Shown: positions 17,980 to 26,500 of the stretch, in pieces
Position numbering within the stretch: position 1 is the first letter of the stretch
Layout of the letters: every line of letters starts with the position of its first letter
NCBI GenBank assembly: GCA_934190685.1
Contig: CAKPTK010000005.1
Coordinates: forward strand, 1-36,632
From: an uncultured Prevotella sp.
GTDB taxonomy: Bacteria > Bacteroidota > Bacteroidia > Bacteroidales > Bacteroidaceae
Length of the DNA stretch: 36,632 bases
Reading direction: 5' to 3'
Program-made: the position numbers and the translations under genes
Notes under the pieces: model-generated
Databases searched by the model: none
Seen by the model: the letters and a program-made list of their open reading frames with translations, nothing else
What the model was told of the DNA's origin: nothing

Positions 17980-18927
17980 TTACTGCATCTGCTCCACACG
18001 GGTACCAATAGCCCCGAGGTCAATGCCCAGTACGTTCTTGAAATAGTCGCGCACGGCTTCGTACTTTCTTCTCACAGGATGTTCTGGTGTAAAGGTTGTC
18101 CATGAGGAGTCATGGAAACCTCCACAATCGAAGTCTTCGTTCAAGAACTTTTCCTCAAAGGTCTCTGGTGACATCATCACCATATATTTCACGAACAAGG
18201 CAAAATCATAATACACAGTATATTGGTCTATTGCTGCAGAACCTTCAAGTGTTCCAGCACCATTATATCCCCATTCGTTTACATAACTGTCCGATTTCGT
18301 AGCCATCGATGTCGAATAGTGATCTTTGTATCGAGTGAAAAGTGTATCGAAACTTTCTGGTATTTCCAGTTTGTTTTTAGATACAGCATACCCAATCAGA
18401 GCATAAGCTACATCTCCAACCATCTGCTTCTTGGTTGCAACATCATTGGGATTCAATCTGTCGTTGACAACCCCAAAAGCTATATGGTTGTATCCATAGC
18501 AAGAATTCTGTATCTTCTTCATTTTCACGTAATTCCAATTCTCGTCATAGTCTTCAACATAGCGGTATACGCTGTCGGCGAGAATAATCCGATAAGGCAT
18601 TTTGTTTTTCAGAAACGATTCTGGCCATACGGACAGGCCTTCCTTCACGAGACTCCACCCCTGGGCAACTTTCGATTCGTCGCCCATAGTTCCATAGTAA
18701 GGAATATATTCAGTAAAGGCCCAACGGAATTGTGCATCTGTAAACTTATAGAGTACCATAGACCCATATTTGTCCCTAAAGGTTACGAATTCTCGGTCGT
18801 AGTCGTGGTCGCCCTGAGGAAAATCTACAGAGACTTCGGAATTAGAAGCACCGTCAACATCATCGTTGTCACAAGCCACAAACATCACGGGCAGTGCCAA
18901 CATTATTATATATAGTAACTTTTTCAT
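17980..18927 (-). CDS. SusCD-associated lipoprotein of the zinc-metallohydrolase family, active site not evident
   Basis: About 315 aa. A lipoprotein signal (MKKLLYIIMLALPVMFVAC) puts the lipidated Cys at residue 19. The pattern along the chain, and the C-terminal VRRKYEAVRDYFKNVLGIDL, resemble the substrate import-associated zinc metallohydrolase lipoproteins encoded beside susC/susD. The HExxH zinc motif that defines that family is absent: the corresponding region appears to be MVGDVAYALIGYA (near residues 195-207). It may therefore be a non-catalytic, substrate-binding relative. It lies directly after susD. An ATG at 18939 four codons upstream is also possible; the chosen start gives the more typical lipoprotein signal. 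The family call is moderate. Confidence 0.72.
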   Translation of the reverse strand: MKKLLYIIMLALPVMFVACDNDDVDGASNSEVSVDFPQGDHDYDREFVTFRDKYGSMVLYKFTDAQFRWAFTEYIPYYGTMGDESKVAQGWSLVKEGLSVWPESFLKNKMPYRIILADSVYRYVEDYDENWNYVKMKKIQNSCYGYNHIAFGVVNDRLNPNDVATKKQMVGDVAYALIGYAVSKNKLEIPESFDTLFTRYKDHYSTSMATKSDSYVNEWGYNGAGTLEGSAAIDQYTVYYDFALFVKYMVMMSPETFEEKFLNEDFDCGGFHDSSWTTFTPEHPVRRKYEAVRDYFKNVLGIDLGAIGTRVEQMQ

Positions 18928-18947
18928 TGTTGTCTGCATTTAGTCAG

Positions 18948-20447
18948 TTATTTTTCTTCTCTCACTGCATGGGCTGGATTCTGCTCCAGATTAGGATTGG
19001 AAGATGTTGCTTCCAACGGTATCTGTAACACATAGCCTGGGTCATTCTTTTCCAAGACAAAAGAGGTTTTGTTTCCGCTTATGTCATACCAGTCATGTTT
19101 CAACTCGGGCATTCCATAACGGCGCAAGTCAAACCAACGATGAGGATTCTCAAAGCACAACTCTATGCGACGTTCTGCCCGGACCTTACTCATCAACTCT
19201 TCAGCTGTTCCTAACTGATAGTCTGTGTAAGATGCTACGGCAATACGATTCTTCCGTATTACGTTGATGTCTTCTACAGCTTTTGCACCGGATGCCACAT
19301 CGCCGGCAGTAAATTTTTCAGCATAAGCCTCAGCACGATTCAAATAGAGTTCAGCCGTTCGCCATGCATATCCACGTTCTGATGTACCAGCCTTTATTTC
19401 CATATATGGATAATACATAGAAGGAGTAGGCTTCAGCATAAAGTTCTTGCGCAAATCATCACTTGAGAATTGGTTGATGATGTCATCCGACACACACAAC
19501 AATGATCCAGCTATAGAAATCTTCCCAGATGATCCACCAACGAAAATCGTTTCCGGGAATTCACCTGAAATGAAATTGTTGGACGCACATTCTGCAAAGT
19601 TGTTCCAAGCATTTGGCCTGTAGTTGGAAGGAATTGCCAAAGTATAGTTGTTCAAGTCGCACATTTTTGGATTTCCGCTCAATGCCCTGCCTACATGTTC
19701 AATCACCTTGTCCCAATTCTCCATATAGAGATAGATGCGTGAAGCCAACAAATGAGCAGCTATCCAGTTGATGCGGAACTTGCTGATGTTGGTTTCCTTG
19801 GTCTGCTCCAACAGGCTGCAAGCCTGCTCAACATCTGCCGTCATTTGACTGTAAATGGCAGCCACAGAAGCACGCTTGGGTCCTTCGTTTTTAATCTCTG
19901 AGGTCAGCACCAATGGGACACCTGGCAATTGGTCGGGAGTAGTTCCTGCCGTATTGTAGGGCTTGGCATACAGGTTTACCAAATACCAGTAATAAAAAGC
20001 GCGAAGAGCCAAGGCTTCACCCTTGGTCTGCAAATGTTCTGCTTCAGTGCCACTGGCTTTGTCAACTTCACCGAGAACCGTATTGCAAGCCATAATCAGC
20101 TTGTACAGTTTCTGATAGCTGTCATAATAGCCTGTTTTCTTCTTCTCAGTCAACAGGTTGTCCATGTTCGGTTGCCAGGCATAGACATCCTTGAAAGCCA
20201 GATTGTCTTCAGAATTATAATAAGTGCTGTATCCCGTGGCCCCCTGCACATCATCGGTAAGCACATGGGTTATGGGATCAATGATCGTGGTCAGTCCATA
20301 GCCTTCACCATTGAGAATCTCTTGATAATCCTCCACCGTCTCGGGCTTGAACTCATCCTGTGATGTTTCTTCCAGAAAATCGCCACATGACGTGAGGGCT
20401 GTGGCTGTCATCAAGGCGAAACATATATTGATATATATCTTTTTCAT
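18948..20447 (-). CDS. SusD/RagB-family outer-membrane lipoprotein
   Basis: A 499-aa surface lipoprotein that caps the SusC transporter and captures substrate. The lipobox is ALTSC (Cys21). The SusD hallmarks are the acidic start after the cysteine (GDFLEETSQDEF), the helical TPR-like middle (QTKGEALALRAFYYWYLVNLYAKPY, residues about 143-165), and the C-terminal RAERRIELCFENPHRWFDLRRYGM segment near 428-452. It is encoded 34 bases after susC. No bound-ligand residues can be read from sequence. Peptidase neighbours and the absence of any glycosidase suggest a peptide ligand. Confidence 0.96.
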   Translation of the reverse strand: MKKIYINICFALMTATALTSCGDFLEETSQDEFKPETVEDYQEILNGEGYGLTTIIDPITHVLTDDVQGATGYSTYYNSEDNLAFKDVYAWQPNMDNLLTEKKKTGYYDSYQKLYKLIMACNTVLGEVDKASGTEAEHLQTKGEALALRAFYYWYLVNLYAKPYNTAGTTPDQLPGVPLVLTSEIKNEGPKRASVAAIYSQMTADVEQACSLLEQTKETNISKFRINWIAAHLLASRIYLYMENWDKVIEHVGRALSGNPKMCDLNNYTLAIPSNYRPNAWNNFAECASNNFISGEFPETIFVGGSSGKISIAGSLLCVSDDIINQFSSDDLRKNFMLKPTPSMYYPYMEIKAGTSERGYAWRTAELYLNRAEAYAEKFTAGDVASGAKAVEDINVIRKNRIAVASYTDYQLGTAEELMSKVRAERRIELCFENPHRWFDLRRYGMPELKHDWYDISGNKTSFVLEKNDPGYVLQIPLEATSSNPNLEQNPAHAVREEK

Positions 20448-20481
20448 CTTTCTTTTCTTTTTAAAGTGTTGTGCCTATTGT

Positions 20482-23400
20482 TTAGAATGAAACGTTGAAC
20501 GACAACGAGTATGACTGTGTGATAGGAAGTGCTACACTGCCCGTGTTGCTGATTTCAGGATCCTGCCCGTTGAAGCGTGAACTACAGATGGTGAACGGAT
20601 TCGTCACATTGAAACCTACGGACAAGGCTGTCACTTTGAAACGGCGCAAGAACTGGAACGGCACAGCATAAGAAATCATCAGGTTGCGGCAACGGAAGAA
20701 GTCGCCCTTCACGATGCGTGCATCTGAATAGTTATACATGGTATAAGTGTTCTTTTGCGTAGCCTGACGGTCGGGAGTGTAAATCATATAGTCATTGGTA
20801 CCCGAGAAGTTCAGTCCAGGAATGTCTGTCTGGTCGCCTTCCTGTTTCCATCGGTTGAGCATTTCCTTGGTCATGTTGGTCTGTGGACTTGGCATTTTGT
20901 TTTCTCCATTAAAAAGGAAATTCAAGCGCTTATAGTTGCCGAATCCGAAAGCGAACTGTGCCGAAAGCGTAAGGTTCTTCCAACGGAGGGATGAAGACAA
21001 GCCTCCATTGAAGCGTGGGTCTGCAGGCCCGACATACTTAAGAAATGTTCTGGGGTCGTCACTCTTTTCCACGTCTTCCTCTTTGTCAGAGCAACCTTTG
21101 AAGGTGGCAAAGCCAGTCTTTGGGTTCAGACCTGTGAATTCCCAAGCATACACGGCATTGACGGGTTTTCCGTCGAGATACACGTTGCCGGCCAGATAAT
21201 CATCAACCTTATAGTTCTGTTCTGAGGTCTTGGAAATGTTGTTCGTATTCTTTGACCAAATGGGAGTGATGGTCCAAGTCCAGTCCTTGGTCTGTATGGG
21301 CTTAAACGAGAGTGACAACTCTATACCCGTATTCTTCAGGTGAGCACCATTACGGTAAGTGGTGGTCACACCATACTCCGTGGCTACAGGCAAGTTAAAG
21401 ATGACGTCACGTCCCTTGCGGATGTAATAGTCCAAAGTTCCAGATATGCGGCCGTTGAGCAAACTGAAGTCAAAGCCCAAGTTGGTGGTGGCTGTCTTCT
21501 CCCATTTCAAGTCTGGATAAGGATAATGGCTGATGCCCAACTGGTATTCGCCCGAGTAACGGTTAATGGTGGGTGACATGTATTTGGCCACAAGATAAGG
21601 GCTGACAGAGGTAGGCACGTTGCCCTGCTCTCCATAGGATGCGCGGATGCTCATGTTGTCAATCCACTTCACGTTCTCCATGAACTTTTCATCGCTTATA
21701 CTCCAACGTCCTGAAATGCTCCACACGGGACTCCATTTGTGGTTGGTGTATTGACCAAAGCGGTTACTGGCATCCATACGGGCATTGAAGTTGAGCACAT
21801 AGCGGTTCTTGTAGCCATAGGTGAGTGTCAGATACTCCGACACCATATTGTTCTTGGTTTTGGAACGACTCACCGTATGCTTCTCCAGCGAAGAATTCTG
21901 GCCGTTAACGGCTGAGCTACCAGATGTGGTAGTGTCGTATTCATAACTAATGCCCATACCGCGCTCGGGGAAATAGCCCCATTCCACATCGGTCAAGCCA
22001 TCGTATTGGTTGGAACGGACCTCGTAACCAGCCATGGCGTTGACCACATGCTGACGCTCAGAGCCGAACATCAAGTTGTAAGTCAACTGTGCACGGCCAG
22101 TGTAGCTCACATTGTTCATGGATGAATAGTTCAAGATGCCGCCATGAGGCAACCGGCTCTGCTTCTCCGCATCACTGTTGGGAGCCACTGCGCCATAGTC
22201 ATAGCCACGAATCTGCGCAATGTAATAAGAACGTTCGTCAGCCCACTGATAGTTCGTGGTATTGCTGTAGTTCACACCAAAGGTGGTGTCAAATTTGAGA
22301 TTCTTCAGAATATCGTAGATGATGTTGACGTTACCTCTGAAGTTCCTCACCTTGGCGTCAGCTCCCGTGTGCTGCAACTCATTGAAAATGTTATAGCTCA
22401 ACTGATAGTTCTGCCCCAGACCGGGGAAAGTGCTCAAATTGGTCGTATAGTATGTGTCTGAATCCAATGCTCTTGATGTCTCCATCGCATAGCTGTAAGG
22501 ATTGGTGGTATAGAAGCCTTCATTGGTGTTCTCAGCAAAAGACAAGCGTGTATTCACCCGCAACTTGTCACTCAACCTTGCGTCAATGTTACTCATCAGA
22601 GTATAGCGGGTGGAGTTGTCGCCCTTGGTGGTACCCTTGCTATTGTTGTAACCGACAGACGTATAATAGTTCACCGCTTCAGAACCTCCCGACAAGCTCA
22701 CGCTGTAGTCTTGATTGAAGGCATTCTGGCAGAGCAACTTGAACCAGTCTGTGTTCACCGTCTCGTAATGTGCTACTTGCTGGTTGAATTCTTCCTGCGT
22801 AATTTTGTTCTCGTAAAGGTCCTGGAGTGCGCCCTCATATCCCGTGCGGTATGGCATGTCGGAATAGAGGTATCCATACTTTGCCACGTCTTTCGACACT
22901 CCGACACGCTCTTTAGAATTCATCAAGTTATATTGTCCATAGCAAGGACGACCTGTGAAGCCGAGTGAAGCCGAGAAGTTGACAGACGGCTTGCCTTCAC
23001 GTCCGCGCTTGGTTGTCACCACGATGACGCCATTGGCTGCACGTGTAACATAGATGGCTGTGGCTGAAGCATCTTTCAAAAAGGTAATGCTCTCAATATC
23101 GTTAGGGTTGACTCCGGAAATGGCGCTTCCTATCAGACTGCGTTGTGCATCCAGGTTCATCTGGTCGGTCATGCCCGTGCCTGAAATAATGTCGTTCAAC
23201 TCATCATTGGAGAAGTTCACTGGGTCTTCATGGATTATGCCGTCGACCACCCACAGTGGTGAGGCATTGCCAAAGATGGTGGAATTACCACGCATACGGA
23301 TTTTCGGTGTGGCGTTGACCGAACCTGACGTGTTGACCAACATCAGTCCTGGCACAGCCCCCTGAAGCATCTTGTCTATGGTGTTGACATTGGGAATCTT

Positions 23401-24078
23401 GATATCCTCAGCCTTGACAGTGGTCACGGCGGAGGACATCAGTCGCTTGTCCATCTTCTGGTAACCGTTCACTACCACCTCATTGATGTTGTTGGTGTTG
23501 GAGAGCATACGCAAGTAATTCTCCGAACCTTCACTGAAGGTGGCAGTCGTGGTCTCCATACCTATATAGGAGAAAACGAGTTCTGCCTCTGAACCCTTGA
23601 CAGCTGGAATGGAGAAATGGCCGTTGGCATCGGTCACTGTCTGGATTGATCGGTTGTTCTTGTAGCGTACTACGGCGCCGATAATTGCTTCACCCTGTTC
23701 GTCTGCCACCTTGCCCGAGATGGTTGCATCGAATGCGTCCTTGCGAAACACGCGAATAAACTTTCCCTGTACGCTGCTGCCCAACTGATGGCCGGCAAGG
23801 ACTATCGCCACAGCCTTGGGAGCTGTCTTCTTGCGGATGGTCGCCGTGACACGGTAGTTCCGCAAGTCGTCATAGCTGAAAATCACGTTGTAATCGGAAT
23901 TCTTCTCAATGGTTTTCAGTACATTGGGAAGCGATTCGTTCTTGAAATTGAGGGTGAGCAGTTTGTTCGACTGTGCGTCGGCTGCGACTGTCCATGCCGA
24001 CATCATCACGATGCTCACCAAGAGCAACAATCGTCTAACAACTGACGATAGCTCCAGTGTCATTTCTTCTTTTCTCAT
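20482..24078 (-). CDS. SusC/RagA-family TonB-dependent transporter with STN signalling domain
   Basis: A 1198-aa outer-membrane import channel. Domains in order: a signal sequence (LLLLVSIVMMSAWTVAADAQ, ending near residue 36), an STN/secretin-like domain (about 38-110: LTLNFKNESLPNVLKTIEKN), a carboxypeptidase-D-regulatory-like domain (about 117-195: ISGKVADEQGEAIIGAVV), a plug with the SusC signature NEVVVNGYQKMDKR (about 200-330), then a 22-strand-type barrel ending in SYSLSFNVSF. The STN domain is the part that contacts a FecR anti-sigma factor, and a sigma/FecR pair is encoded divergently next door. It heads the seven-gene operon. The upstream region carries the presumed ECF promoter (24111-24145). 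An alternative start is ATG at 24063. Confidence 0.97.
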   Translation of the reverse strand: MRKEEMTLELSSVVRRLLLLVSIVMMSAWTVAADAQSNKLLTLNFKNESLPNVLKTIEKNSDYNVIFSYDDLRNYRVTATIRKKTAPKAVAIVLAGHQLGSSVQGKFIRVFRKDAFDATISGKVADEQGEAIIGAVVRYKNNRSIQTVTDANGHFSIPAVKGSEAELVFSYIGMETTTATFSEGSENYLRMLSNTNNINEVVVNGYQKMDKRLMSSAVTTVKAEDIKIPNVNTIDKMLQGAVPGLMLVNTSGSVNATPKIRMRGNSTIFGNASPLWVVDGIIHEDPVNFSNDELNDIISGTGMTDQMNLDAQRSLIGSAISGVNPNDIESITFLKDASATAIYVTRAANGVIVVTTKRGREGKPSVNFSASLGFTGRPCYGQYNLMNSKERVGVSKDVAKYGYLYSDMPYRTGYEGALQDLYENKITQEEFNQQVAHYETVNTDWFKLLCQNAFNQDYSVSLSGGSEAVNYYTSVGYNNSKGTTKGDNSTRYTLMSNIDARLSDKLRVNTRLSFAENTNEGFYTTNPYSYAMETSRALDSDTYYTTNLSTFPGLGQNYQLSYNIFNELQHTGADAKVRNFRGNVNIIYDILKNLKFDTTFGVNYSNTTNYQWADERSYYIAQIRGYDYGAVAPNSDAEKQSRLPHGGILNYSSMNNVSYTGRAQLTYNLMFGSERQHVVNAMAGYEVRSNQYDGLTDVEWGYFPERGMGISYEYDTTTSGSSAVNGQNSSLEKHTVSRSKTKNNMVSEYLTLTYGYKNRYVLNFNARMDASNRFGQYTNHKWSPVWSISGRWSISDEKFMENVKWIDNMSIRASYGEQGNVPTSVSPYLVAKYMSPTINRYSGEYQLGISHYPYPDLKWEKTATTNLGFDFSLLNGRISGTLDYYIRKGRDVIFNLPVATEYGVTTTYRNGAHLKNTGIELSLSFKPIQTKDWTWTITPIWSKNTNNISKTSEQNYKVDDYLAGNVYLDGKPVNAVYAWEFTGLNPKTGFATFKGCSDKEEDVEKSDDPRTFLKYVGPADPRFNGGLSSSLRWKNLTLSAQFAFGFGNYKRLNFLFNGENKMPSPQTNMTKEMLNRWKQEGDQTDIPGLNFSGTNDYMIYTPDRQATQKNTYTMYNYSDARIVKGDFFRCRNLMISYAVPFQFLRRFKVTALSVGFNVTNPFTICSSRFNGQDPEISNTGSVALPITQSYSLSFNVSF

Positions 24079-24110
24079 CTCTTTCTATAATTTTTGTTGT
24101 TAAAAATCGT

Positions 24111-24145
24111 GTATAATACGAAGAACTGCATCAATCGGGTACCTC
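24111..24145 (-). promoter_or_regulatory. Putative ECF-sigma promoter of the susC operon
   Basis: On the minus strand GAGGTACCC (24137-24145), 17 bases, then GTATTAT (within 24111-24119). The same two blocks with the same 17-base spacing stand before fecR at 24748-24780. The downstream block ends 32 bases before the susC ATG. No TAnnTTTG box is found here, which supports a dedicated sigma factor. Confidence 0.75.
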
Positions 24146-24204
24146 TTTCTTGCAAAAAAGTTACTTTTTGCCAAGAAAATCATCCCTTTGGATGGATTTT
24201 TCAC

Positions 24205-24212
24205 TAACTTTG
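24205..24212 (+). promoter_or_regulatory. -7 box of the ECF sigma gene, probably leaderless
   Basis: TAACTTTG matches the Bacteroidota -7 element. It ends 5 bases before ATG 24218, so transcription would begin at or next to that codon. TTTG at 24187-24190 is only 14 bases upstream, so the -33 element is poor. The position makes the earlier in-frame ATG at 24188 unlikely as the start. Confidence 0.5.
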
Positions 24213-24217
24213 CACCC

Positions 24218-24727
24218 ATGAATCACTTGACGACAGACCTATTCAACAGCATGTATCGCAAATACTACGAACAGCTGTTCTATTATGCATACGGTTTCAC
24301 CGAGGATGCAGAGATCTGCCGTGACATCCTTTCTGACGTGTTTGAGCGTTTGTGGACCAACCGCAAGCGCATCTCCACCGACACCGCCCACAGCTATCTC
24401 TACCAATGTGTCCGCAATGAGTGCATTGATCATGTGCGACGCCAGCAACTCGACCGGCAATACGAGTCATTTGTCAAAGAGTCCGCAGCCACAGATGCTG
24501 TCACAGAGCCAGATATAATCGAGGAACGGCTGCAAGTGGTGAAGGCCACTATTGAGGAATTGCCCCCCAAGACCCGACTCGTGTTGGAGGAGTGCTATTT
24601 CAACAACAAGAAGTATCGCGAGGTGGCGGAAACACTCGAGGTGTCGACCAATGCCATCAAGAAACACATCGTCAAGGCTCTGGGGCTGCTCCGAGAACGA
24701 TGCCGAAGCAAGCAAGAGGGTGGATAA
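24218..24727 (+). CDS. ECF-type RNA polymerase sigma factor
   Basis: A 169-aa group IV sigma factor. Region 2 is at about residues 8-75 (LFNSMYRKYYEQLFYYAYGF, DILSDVFERLW, SYLYQCVRNECIDHVRR). Region 4 is at about 110-160 (IEELPPKTRLVLEECYF, YREVAETLEVSTNAIKKHIVKAL), with a helix-turn-helix. It is followed by fecR and lies divergent from susC, the standard layout for a trans-envelope switch in which ligand binding by SusC frees the sigma factor from FecR. I start at 24218 because a -7 promoter box lies just before it. The sigma gene itself has no GAGGTACCC motif, so it appears to be expressed from the housekeeping promoter, while susC and fecR carry the presumed ECF motif. Confidence 0.95.
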   Translation: MNHLTTDLFNSMYRKYYEQLFYYAYGFTEDAEICRDILSDVFERLWTNRKRISTDTAHSYLYQCVRNECIDHVRRQQLDRQYESFVKESAATDAVTEPDIIEERLQVVKATIEELPPKTRLVLEECYFNNKKYREVAETLEVSTNAIKKHIVKALGLLRERCRSKQEGG

Positions 24728-24747
24728 ATAGTTAATAAACAATAATG

Positions 24748-24780
24748 GAGGTACCCTAACGGCACTGCAATCAGTATTAT
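24748..24780 (+). promoter_or_regulatory. Putative ECF-sigma promoter of fecR
   Basis: GAGGTACCC (24748-24756), 17 bases, GTATTAT (24774-24780), ending 27 bases before the fecR ATG. It lies between the sigma stop and fecR, and is identical in both blocks and spacing to the motif before susC. This would let the freed sigma factor raise its own anti-sigma factor. Confidence 0.75.
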
Positions 24781-24807
24781 TAGAAACCAAGAAAAAAAAC
24801 AGAATAT

Positions 24808-25815
24808 ATGGAATTAGACGATTTGGACATGAAAGACGCTTGCGAGGTGAGCGACATCAAGCGGGCGTTTGCATCGGAACACCATCTGTGCCCCGATGTG
24901 GAGGACGAGTTGTCTCAATTCTGGGAGCGGCAGCATGAAAAGCGGCAGCGCAAGATGGTGTTCCGCTCACTCTATGCCACCCTTGCCGTAGCAGCGGCAG
25001 TGCTGGCGTTCATCTTTCTCCTGCCCGACAAGCAGGAAACGACACCCAAGCATACCGATTTTCAAATCTTCACCGCCTCTGCCGACAATCGGCTCTCCAT
25101 CACTTCAAGCGACAAAAGCAATGCCGCTTCGCCTATTAATATAAAAGGTGAGCATATCAGCGTGAGAAAAACTTCCGGCACCGAAATGAACACCATCAAG
25201 ACGCCCAGCGGCAAGTTTTTCACCCTTCTTCTGCCCGACGGAACCATCGTGAAACTCAATGCCCGAAGCACCTTCCGCTTCCCGAGTCAGTTTGCCGCCA
25301 ACCGCCGCGAGGTGTATCTCAAAGGCGAGGCCTATTTTGACGTACACCACGACCCGTCACATCCATTCGTGGTGAAAACCGACTATTTCGAAGCAAAGGC
25401 TATTGGCACATCATTCGATGTCCGATCCTATGATGCCGCCCAGGCAAGTGTGACCCTCGTGGAGGGCAAACTTCTGGTAGGAAACGACAAGCAGAATCCC
25501 GTGCTTATCCGCCCCAACCAACAAACTTCGCTCAATGCCAACGGCACACTCTCAACCACCGACACAGACACTTATCAATACACGGAATGGAAAAACGGTG
25601 TCTTCTATTTCGACGACATCACCCTCCGCGACATACTGTGTGAAATGGGCAGATGGTATAATGTAGACATTGACGTGAAGAACAAGACTGCTCTCACCAC
25701 CAAACTGCATTTCGTGGCAGACCGAAATGCCAGCATCACCGAAGCCCTCAAAAATCTCAACGCCTTGGGACATTTCAACATAGTCAAGGAAAAAGGAAAG
25801 ATTGTAGTGAGATAA
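24808..25815 (+). CDS. FecR-family anti-sigma factor
   Basis: A 335-aa inner-membrane anti-sigma factor. Residues 1-50 are the cytoplasmic sigma-binding part, followed by one membrane helix (LYATLAVAAAVLAFIFLL, about 55-72). A periplasmic FecR domain spans about 130-235 (TPSGKFFTLLLPDGTIVKLN, EVYLKGEAYFDVHHDPSHPF, AIGTSFDVRSY), and a C-terminal DUF4974-type domain about 260-335 (NGVFYFDDITLRDILCEMG). It should receive a signal from the STN domain of SusC and release or inhibit the sigma factor encoded just upstream. It is separated from the sigma gene by 80 bases containing its own presumed ECF promoter. Confidence 0.95.
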   Translation: MELDDLDMKDACEVSDIKRAFASEHHLCPDVEDELSQFWERQHEKRQRKMVFRSLYATLAVAAAVLAFIFLLPDKQETTPKHTDFQIFTASADNRLSITSSDKSNAASPINIKGEHISVRKTSGTEMNTIKTPSGKFFTLLLPDGTIVKLNARSTFRFPSQFAANRREVYLKGEAYFDVHHDPSHPFVVKTDYFEAKAIGTSFDVRSYDAAQASVTLVEGKLLVGNDKQNPVLIRPNQQTSLNANGTLSTTDTDTYQYTEWKNGVFYFDDITLRDILCEMGRWYNVDIDVKNKTALTTKLHFVADRNASITEALKNLNALGHFNIVKEKGKIVVR

Positions 25816-25879
25816 CTATGTTAAAAATCTGTAGTGCGTGCGTTGTTTTGTAAAGCAATGTCACATCGTCGGGCTATCG

Positions 25880-26239
25880 TTAAAGTTGGACTTTCCGTGG
25901 CATCATATCCGTTAGTTTATTATCCTGCACAGCCTGTGTCTCCCGGTATTTTGTCGGTGAAATGCCGAGATGTTTCGTGACATATCGGCTGAAATATGAC
26001 AGCGAAGAAAAACACATCTGCCCGGTTATTTGGGATATGGACAGGTCGGGATTGTCAAGAAGTTTCTTCAGTATAGGCACCGTGTAGCGGTCGATAAGGA
26101 ATGTGACGCTGTTGCCGGTCACTCTCTTTGTCGTCTCGGTGAGGTATTTCGGAGTGACGTGGAACCGCGCCGCGTAATACGCCACCTCACGGTGCTGTAG
26201 CGAGGCCCCTTTTTCAAGCATTTTTATAAGCTCTTGCAC
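25880..26239 (-). pseudogene. AraC-family regulator fragment (C-terminal DNA-binding part)
   Basis: Only the two helix-turn-helix motifs of an AraC/XylS regulator remain: EVAYYAARFHVTPKYLTETTKR and ISQITGQMCFSSLSYFSRYVTKHLGISP-like segments (about residues 19-100 of 119), the second being the usual family signature. The N-terminal sensing domain is missing; reading upstream, the frame runs into an MFS-exporter fragment on the opposite strand and hits a stop near 26285. It is related to, but clearly different from, the intact AraC gene at 29501-30322. It is probably a relic left by a deletion. Confidence 0.75.
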
Positions 26240-26500
26240 GACATTGGCTCTTGCACCAACGCCGCCGCCCTCGACGCCGTGCCTTCAAATATGGTTGGCT
26301 CGGCGGCGGCGTTGATGGGCGCCTTGCAGTATGGCAGCGGCATCGTGTCGTCGTTACTGCTCGCCGCTTTCTCCACAGGCACGCCATTCACGATGGCATG
26401 GATAATGCTGGTGTTTGTGCTTCTCAGCTGTGGAGCAATCGTCATGAACACGAGAAAGAAAATACAATCTGTAATAATAAAACAAATCGCTCAAAGATGA
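26234..26500 (+). pseudogene. MFS drug-exporter fragment (C-terminal end, Bcr/CflA-like)
   Basis: About 88 codons that read like the last two to three membrane segments of a Bcr/CflA-type exporter: TNAAALDAV, then GSAAALMGALQYGSGIVSSLLLAAF and AWIMLVFVLLSCGAIVMN, ending in a basic tail. There is no proper start (the first candidate codon is TTG), and roughly three quarters of a normal 400-aa transporter is missing. It abuts the AraC fragment. The stop codon overlaps the ATG of the next fragment by 4 bases (ATGA at 26497), indicating that the ancestral exporter and hydrolase formed an operon. Confidence 0.68.
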
